Shown here one piece after another: positions 57,470 through 64,000 of a stretch of DNA of 64,000 bases. Numbering within the stretch: position 1 is the stretch's first letter; each line of letters begins with the position of its first letter. This DNA comes from Neckera pumila (taxonomy: Eukaryota; Streptophyta; Bryopsida; Hypnales; Neckeraceae), in the NCBI GenBank assembly GCA_963969595.1, contig OZ018409.1:7764520-7828519 (forward strand), in the 5' to 3' direction. Made by a program: the position numbers and the translations under genes. The notes under the pieces were generated by a model, which saw nothing but the letters and a program-made list of their open reading frames with translations, made no database searches and was not told where the DNA came from.

Positions 57470-59330
57470 TTTTTGGTTGTATTTGAATTTAAAAATAACT
57501 AAAATTAAATTTGTTCAAAATTTTTATTTAAAGTGGTGGAAAAAAAATTTGACATCTTTTCATTCCATGAGACTTGGTCATCAAACTTCGAGCCCTCTTG
57601 TCCAAAATAAATTTTTTGTTCTATATAAAATTGGGCCTTTATACTACTAAGTATTACAACTTTTTAAATAAACATGTGCAAAATTTCAAAAACAAATAAG
57701 GTATCTAACTTACACTAAATCACTTTGCAATACAAGGGAGGTTCTATAAACTAGTAATGCTCTAGTTCTTAAAAGCCTCCCTCCCAATTCAAAATCTCTA
57801 TAGTGTCCACATTCCCGTCTTTGCATTGCAGATGCTCTTAGAACACTGAACTCACCTTATTAATATTATACACCCTCAATCATTTAATTTATTAATTAAA
57901 AATAAAAAAATTCCTTTGAATTTTCAAAAACTTGCCGAACGATCGAAATCCCCAAAGCAAATAATTTGAACAACCGTCCTTCTAGGGTTAATAACCAGCT
58001 CTGCGGTTTCTACCTTATTTAGGCCTTTCCTTTTGCGAGGTCCCAATTTCGGCTCCCGTCTTCATCAAGGAAACCCTAGAGTTGGCACGGCTCTTTGCGC
58101 TTCTTTTGTTTTGTGAGCTTCATGTCCATTCAGTGCGTGTCCGTTTAGTGCGTGCCGTTCATGTCCGTTCAATGCTATCCGAATCTTGCCCTTTGCCATT
58201 TTGATTGAAATCTGCTCACTTGTGTCTGCTCGCCTTTGCATCTCGCACTCCTCGCACCGTCTCCACTTTTTGCACTCTCTGGTGCTCTTTCGCTGCACTT
58301 GTAGGGAAGAAAACTGTGCGGCGGAATACTAGTTTACGGGCGGAAAACACAAGAACTTACTAGTAAAATACTCTATTTGGCATGAGTATATATGCTTCTG
58401 CAATGCACACTCATCTAGGTACTTCAGGTACTTCTCCTTCATCTTGCACTTGTTACCATTGAACTAGTGCAGTCGTTTTTGAGAAGTTGGGGAAGCGTTC
58501 ACTCTCTCGTAGATAGCTTTAGACTCTGCTTTTATTTGTGGTAGGGACGTGAGTTGTGTGCCCAGACGTTCTTCGCAAGGTTTCAAATGCTGACGTAAAA
58601 TCAACTTGCCTTAGAGAGAAACCAATTTTTCTGTGGTAACAGAATTACAGTTGGGCAAGGTCTACTAAAACTTAAAACTTTTGGTTGGTTTCCTTCTTGA
58701 AATTTAAGCCTTAGCATTGTCTCAATTTAAAGTTTCACCGTAGGGTGAACACCTAGTCGTGAGAACACCAGAATGTATTTACACGTCAGCCTAACAGTGT
58801 TATCAGACAGGAAAGCCAGATATCTTAGTGTAACTTTGAATTCCTTGTCATCAAGGATTTACTTATGGAACACTATAATTCGCTACAGTGAAATTACAAC
58901 AAACAATGAACAGTATTGGTGTTTGTGTGCATGAATTCTTCATTAGCTAGTTAATTAGGATTTGACTTAGGATAGAGTTACTGACTTTAAGGATTGACAG
59001 TGTTGGTTTCTATTGCAACAAGTTCGGTGGAAAAGGATAAAGACTAGGAGACATCCATACCTTCTGCCCGTAACGAGAACGTTCGAGTGAGAGACTTTGA
59101 ACAAATATCTTGTAAGTTCAACAGTCCCTTGCAATTTCAGTATTGGTCAGCACAAACAGAGTCTGCATGGGACTTGGATAATTACTAATGAATACTTAGG
59201 TAGATTATTTGGCTTAGGTCTTGACTTTCCATCGGTAACACTTGCAAGCTGCCGTGGAGCTGCTGCTTAGAAGGAGCTTCTCTTCTTGACGTTAGGTTAT
59301 TAGAAGCTGAATACATTGGATGTTGTTCGT
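57470..59330. other. no gene recognised; possible 5' region of the downstream gene
   Basis: From about 58000 to 59390 the composition is less AT-rich than the flanks. This could be the promoter and untranslated leader of the zinc-finger/dioxygenase gene. A minor candidate exon lies at about 59339-59388 (gtgtgcag| ... TTCGAAGAG|gttact, reading TDQTQLKGSRRFEE). Short tandem GTCC(A)TTCAGTGC motifs occur at 58128-58175. Confidence 0.4.
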
Positions 59331-59816
59331 GTTTCTGTGTGCAGAACTGATCAGACTCAATTGAAAGGGAGTAGAAGATTCGAAGAGGTTACTTTGTATG
59401 TTATATGAATTTTTTTAATTGACTATAGTTTTTTGTACTAAGACACCAGTTGTGATTGGTGAACATTGCCTAAATAAAAATTTTGAAGTTCTTTTTTAGA
59501 AAAACAACTACTGTATCTATTTTGTAATTTATTATGAAAATTTGTCTTCAAGTAGAAAAATGACACATGTATCCCTTTCAAATTCATATGTGGTTTTCAC
59601 CAAAAATCCACACAATGAGCTCAGAAGAGGCAGGAATTGCCTTACCCTTGAACATCTTTGGCTTTTTTTCTCATTTATATGAGTATTTTTTTGTTTTTGA
59701 AATGTGTGAATGTGCAGAAAGTGTTACTATGCAGATGAAAGATATGCCCTTACAGTTATATGTGTTTCTTTGGTGTTGATCAGGTTAACCATTGGTTCTA
59801 AAAATTGTTTTGTGAG

Positions 59817-62800
59817 CAAGAAAAAACCAAAGCTGCAGAGCGTGCAGCGAAGTCAATTGAAGACATCTTACAACTCCATAGAGCATTGCGAAGTACTCCA
59901 GAGAGTATTGCAAATTTTGAGGTATGTTTGCACTTCAGATTCTCTTAGGAAGTTAAAATTGAAATTGAATAGACTTGCTAGTTGTAGAAAATGATAGTAC
60001 CAATTTCTAGAGAGTTTGCCATTTTCACAAATATGGTGATTCTTTGGCTTCTGAAACTTGATGTATTGTATTTGATATGAAATTTTATTTTGTAGTAGTT
60101 TTTCGTGAGTTATTGAATGTACATATTACATTATGCAGGGCTTAGATTAGGCAATGTATGTAGACATAAGTGAATTAGTTAGAATAGATGTTATTATAAT
60201 GCAGTAGCACTTCCTTGACCAATTCATGTTTTAGTTTGACTATTTTCAAAATCGCATCGTTGTCTTCAATTTCATTGGAGTCGGCCATGCCATTAGAGAA
60301 TTTTGAACTAAAACATGAAATGTAAATGTTCTTGAGGAAAAGTCAAAGTAGAAAATTACATGGCCACTTCCTTAACCATTTCATGTTTTAGTTCGACTAT
60401 TTTCAAAATCGCATCGTTGTCTTCAATTTCATTGGAGTCGGCCATGCCATTAGAGAATTTTGAACTAAAACATGAAATGTAAATGTTCTTGAGGAAAAGT
60501 CAAAGTAGAAAATTACATTGCTACTTCCTTGACCAATTCATGTTTTAGTTTGAATGTTTTTCAAACCCTATTGTTGTTTTTAATTCCATTAGATTTAGCC
60601 ATGCTATTTAGAGAATTTCAAAGTTCTATATGAAATGAACATATTCTTTACAAAAATTCAAATGGTAACAATATATGCAAATCAGCATATTGAAAAACCT
60701 TTCATGTTCGAATTTAAATGTTCAACGAGTTGTATTTTTGTGTTTGTTGAAATCACTCATGTCATATAGAGAATTTGAAAACATAATAATAAATGAATAT
60801 GCATTATGCATTTCTTTGAATGTTTTGGTTGAATTCCTGTAGATTTATATTGTTTTAATTGAAATGATATTCTTCCAAAACTGTGTAGGGTAATATCATG
60901 GCCAAAAAAAGGAAAGCCGAACCTGTACAGCTTTTCGAATGTAAGATTTGCCGATGCAAACCTTTTTTTAATCATCCCTCCCAAATCGTTCGCCACGAAG
61001 CTGGAAAGAAACACAAAAGGCTGGCAGAGTTGGAGGATCATCGGAGTACTTTAGAAAGTTGGGGCATAGAGTTGATTGAGGACGAGAAAATGAAGTATGT
61101 TTGCACGTTTTGCAACACCGACATGGATCACAATCTCCCAAAAATGATGGAACATTTTGAATCTCACCACAAAGCCACTGTGGAAGTTTCAAAGATTCCA
61201 ATTTATGAAGTTTCCAAGGTTTGTATTCTAGTGTTTGTTTATCTTTTTCATTTAATTAGAGTATTGTGTTTAATTCGTAAAGTTCCAATAATTCCCTAGG
61301 GCGGCACTTGAAGGTCTAGCCAACTTTCTTTTACCTCAAATTCCAGTGACATTTTTTGAAACTTTTGAAGAAGATACATAAACTTTTGAGTTTCTTGAAA
61401 ATATAATTTTTATTTACATCGTACCCTGGGAGCTAAAGTTATGGAACAAAAACCTCAAATAAAGGGAACCCTTAAAAAACAAACAATTCACAACAAATTG
61501 AAACAGATTTTTTAATTCTTTTCCTCATAAATTCTATTTTTCTCTACATCAATAACTTTGATTTCTTCTATTTGGAGTAGTAATGAGGAATTCATGAACA
61601 ATCTTTTTTCATGGCAATCTAAACATTTTTTTAACAAAATAACTTCTGGAATTCATTTTTGAATGCTAATATTATAAACCCAATAAATTATTAAGAAAGA
61701 TAATTTTCTTTTTGAACAATCTCACCATTGGGATTACTGGCTTTCAATTCCATTTGAAAGCTATGAACAATTTACCTTTTGCTTCAATTTTGAACCTACT
61801 TCTACTTCATAATTACTTCACGACTGAATTTTGATTTTTTTTGTTGAATTTTTTTCCTACTTCTTGAATTTAGTTTTTGAATATAGAAAAATTTAAAATA
61901 AAAATCAATTGCGCAAAAAATGTAAATTAAGAAGATTAATTGGAATAAAAATTTAGTCAAACAAGGTTTAGAAATACATGTTTTCCTACATTTAAAATGT
62001 AAATGATTTGCAATCCAAAAGGTGTAAGTTTAAAAAATTCCTGACAAAAATTCTTGTAGTATTCCTATACAAGATCTTACTGTTAGATATGTGGGGAAAA
62101 ATAATTTTAATATTTTTTAGCTCTTTTCAATAGAAATGACAGTATTAAATGGTTTCTAATGAGAATAGGCATTTGGACTTTAGAAGTTCATGTTTTCATT
62201 CAATTATATTGAATCTCATTTTCAGTCATATTTTGTATCGAGGATTACATTTTAAAATTCAGTGTTCTTTAATGCAAGCTTTTGAAATTATTAAATTTTG
62301 TCTATATTTATAATATGACAATAGAAAATTTGTTTTCGTAGGTATACCGGCCGACGAAGTATTACGAAGAAGACGAGTACAACTTTGAAGATGACCAAGT
62401 CAATTTTCAAGTTTTTGATGGATCGATTGCTATTAAAGATAGTAGTGCACTCTCGAAGAATTCCATTGGGGTATTCTATAAAGATTTGATTCCAAAGGAG
62501 AAGATTTCAAATCTCTATGACATGGCATTGTCACTAGAGGAATACGGGAAAGCAATTGTCCGGGGAAGACGAATTGCCGGGGGGCAAATGGTGATGTACG
62601 GGATGTTGAACAATGCTCAATTGGCATGGTCAGTTCAAAATTCAATTTCTGGATGCTTATTTATTGTTTTTTTAGCAACTATATATATTTTGGGCATGTT
62701 TTTTAAATTGAATGTAGACTAGTATAATTTTTTTAACTTTGTTACAAAATATATTAACTTACTAGCTTTATTTTAATATAAATTTATAAATTTATTTCAA

Positions 62801-63694
62801 TACAAATTTATTTTAGGTACTAAATGGTACAATGAATGTAATTCTAATTCAAATTTATTTTCAACGCAGGTTCTCCCACCCACGTCCTGAGATGTATGCA
62901 TTGTCTGAGGTATTTCTGAAGAAAATGTATGGCTACTTGAAAGTTGCATTTCCAGGCGTGATGGAGAATCTAAAAAACATATTAGTGACTGAAGGTTTAG
63001 ATGGCAGTGATGGTCATTTTGCTGGTACTCCATTTACATGTTTTGCCATTACTCGTGATTATTCATGTTTACCACACGATGATCCAACCGACTATGGGTA
63101 TGGAATCATTGTATGGTTACATCCAAGTAAGTTCACTTTTTTCATATTAGTCATATTGTTGGCATATTTTATTACATTATTTGTATGAATTTTTTTCTAT
63201 GTTTTTCTATTTTCTTGGTTTATACATGAATTGATGCTTCATTTTTTCCCTCTTTTTAGGTGGACACGTACAAGTGGAGGACCAACCGACCTTTTGGCTA
63301 CCTCAGTATAGGATTAGTTTTCGTTGCGGAAATGGATCCAGGATTGTTATGAATGCTAATACTACTGTTCATTGCACGACGTCTCCGAAACGTACTGGAA
63401 CTCTTGGCATTGCTTTTGTACAGAAGTGGAATTTTATTGTACAGTTGAGCAAGGCTTTGAAGAATCCAAATGATGATCTCACTCTTCAGTACTTCAAAGC
63501 GAAAGACCGTTATATCACTCGACGGGTGCGTTGTATTTTCTAATCATAATTTCTTAAGTATTTTATATATAATGATTTTAGAATCATTTAATTTATTCAA
63601 ATGATTTTTGAATGTTTCATTTTTTGCTTTAACACATCTGTATATTTTGCAGGATACTAGCAAAGGCACGGGAGAAGCTGTTGGATTTTATTAG
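59817..63694 (+). CDS. zinc-finger / TET-JBP-like dioxygenase-domain protein, multi-exon (5' end unresolved)
   Basis: Supported exons are 59817-59921, 60889-61218, 62342-62628, 62870-63126, 63260-63525 and 63653-63694. All have GT-AG borders, and the phases match through the TAG at 63692-63694. From the ATG at 60898 the product is 390 residues; the first exon (QEKTKAAERAAKSIED...) adds an in-frame helical segment and implies another start upstream. Residues 15-39 form a U1/matrin-like finger (C15, C18, H33, H39) and 69-91 a second C2H2 finger. Residues 258-344 look like a double-stranded beta-helix oxygenase: FTCFAITRDYSCLPHDD gives H272-x-D274, with the distal His at 326 in TVHCTT, then a strand LGIAFVQK like the TET strand after its distal His. 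The 2-oxoglutarate-binding Arg of TET is not obvious; K332/R333 are candidates. The protein probably binds nucleic acid and oxidises a base or protein; the family is inferred, not proven. Confidence 0.7.
60211..60690 (+). repeat. three tandem ~157-167-bp repeats inside an intron
   Basis: The unit starting ttccttgaccaattcatgtt at 60211 recurs at 60368 almost unchanged and at 60535 in diverged form. The first two copies share long identical runs (aaaatcgcatcgttgtcttc, gccatgccattagagaattt). They lie in the intron before the zinc-finger exon. No function can be assigned. Confidence 0.85.
61297..62187 (+). mobile_element. decayed subfamily B TTAA element in an intron of the dioxygenase gene
   Basis: The order of motifs matches B1 and B2: gggagctaaagttatgg, tttctctacatcaataactttgattt, gaggaattcatgaacaatctt, caatctcaccattgggatta, tttgcaatccaaaaggtgtaag and acaagatcttactgttaga. 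The ends (near ccctagggcg and catttggactttag) are eroded and lack clear TTAA. The intron of 1.1 kb is largely this element. Confidence 0.65.
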
Positions 63695-64000
63695 TTTATG
63701 TTTGTAATTTGCTTTCATTTGCTTTTGTCTTTTTTATTGTTTTGACATACATTTTCATTCTATGAACCATTTTGTCAATGATTGAAAAAGACAGTTCTAC
63801 CTTCTTGGCACAGTTTTCGTGGAGATTATTTATTATGGACATGACTTTTTCAATTCCTTTAGACTACATTTGTTTCTGAGTTTTCATATTACAAATTCAT
63901 ATTATTTTATTTTAGTAATAGTAAGTGATTTTAGCTAATTTTCTAGGAGAAGTACTTCAATTAAATACTAGAGATGTATTCATATTTTCAAAACATAATT

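Noticed and set aside
60757..61041. Minus-strand ORF over the zinc-finger exon
   Set aside because: It is a shadow of the plus-strand exon, which has matching splice phases and zinc-binding residues.
1..64000. tRNA, rRNA or snRNA genes
   Set aside because: No convincing paired A and B boxes or other RNA-gene signatures were noticed by eye; a tRNAscan-SE or Infernal run would settle this.

Overview
The window looks like a low-gene-density nuclear segment of a land plant, probably a non-seed plant (bryophyte or lycophyte grade). The main reasons are a plant-type ZIP metal transporter with GT-AG introns, a REXXE-type FTR1 iron permease (a family of algae, fungi and early land plants that is generally missing from flowering plants), a Ty1/copia relic, a Stowaway-like MITE, and very AT-rich intergenic DNA packed with decayed transposable elements. 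The species cannot be fixed from sequence alone.

Three probable host genes are visible. (1) An intronless, GC-rich FTR1-like iron permease at 6691-7662 (+), with a TATA box and a poly(A) signal. (2) A four-exon ZIP family zinc/iron transporter at 30733-33012 (+), whose junctions join to an exact 334-residue frame. (3) A multi-exon gene ending at 63694 (+) that encodes two C2H2-like zinc fingers followed by a double-stranded beta-helix dioxygenase domain. That domain has H-x-D and distal H motifs that resemble TET/JBP-type nucleic-acid oxygenases. I regard this third gene as the most interesting coding feature.

Layout: 1-1.65 kb is a broken MULE-like transposase. 1.87-3.24 kb is tandem DNA whose units are palindromes. 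4.7-5.1 kb is a dispersed repeat, R1. 6-7.8 kb is the FTR1 locus. 9.6-27.9 kb is AT-rich and holds foldback elements, a Stowaway-like MITE, a head-to-head pair of TA-flanked MITEs and TTAA-flanked non-autonomous elements, including one element inserted inside another. 28.9-29.3 kb is a second R1 copy. 30.7-33.0 kb is the ZIP gene. 34-37.5 kb is a cluster of long inverted-repeat elements. 39.2-41.4 kb is a decayed copia element. 42.5-43.6 kb is a broken coiled-coil ORF that abuts a piggyBac-like terminus. 45.5-49.0 kb is a piggyBac-type transposase gene with an intact DDD triad but three in-frame stops. 50-54.3 kb is AT-rich repeat debris. 55.5-57.5 kb is a second palindromic satellite. 58-63.7 kb is the zinc-finger/dioxygenase gene.

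Two themes link the parts. First, a piggyBac-like system appears to have been active here. The window holds a transposase relic plus several elements of about 920 bp bounded by TTAA and CCCTAAA-like ends; at one site the filled and the empty target can be compared directly. Second, most premature stops in the transposon genes are explained by C-to-T or G-to-A changes (CAG, CAA, CGA or TGG to stop), as expected of methylated, silenced DNA. FTR1 and ZIP are both metal importers about 23 kb apart, but nothing in the sequence shows that they are co-regulated.
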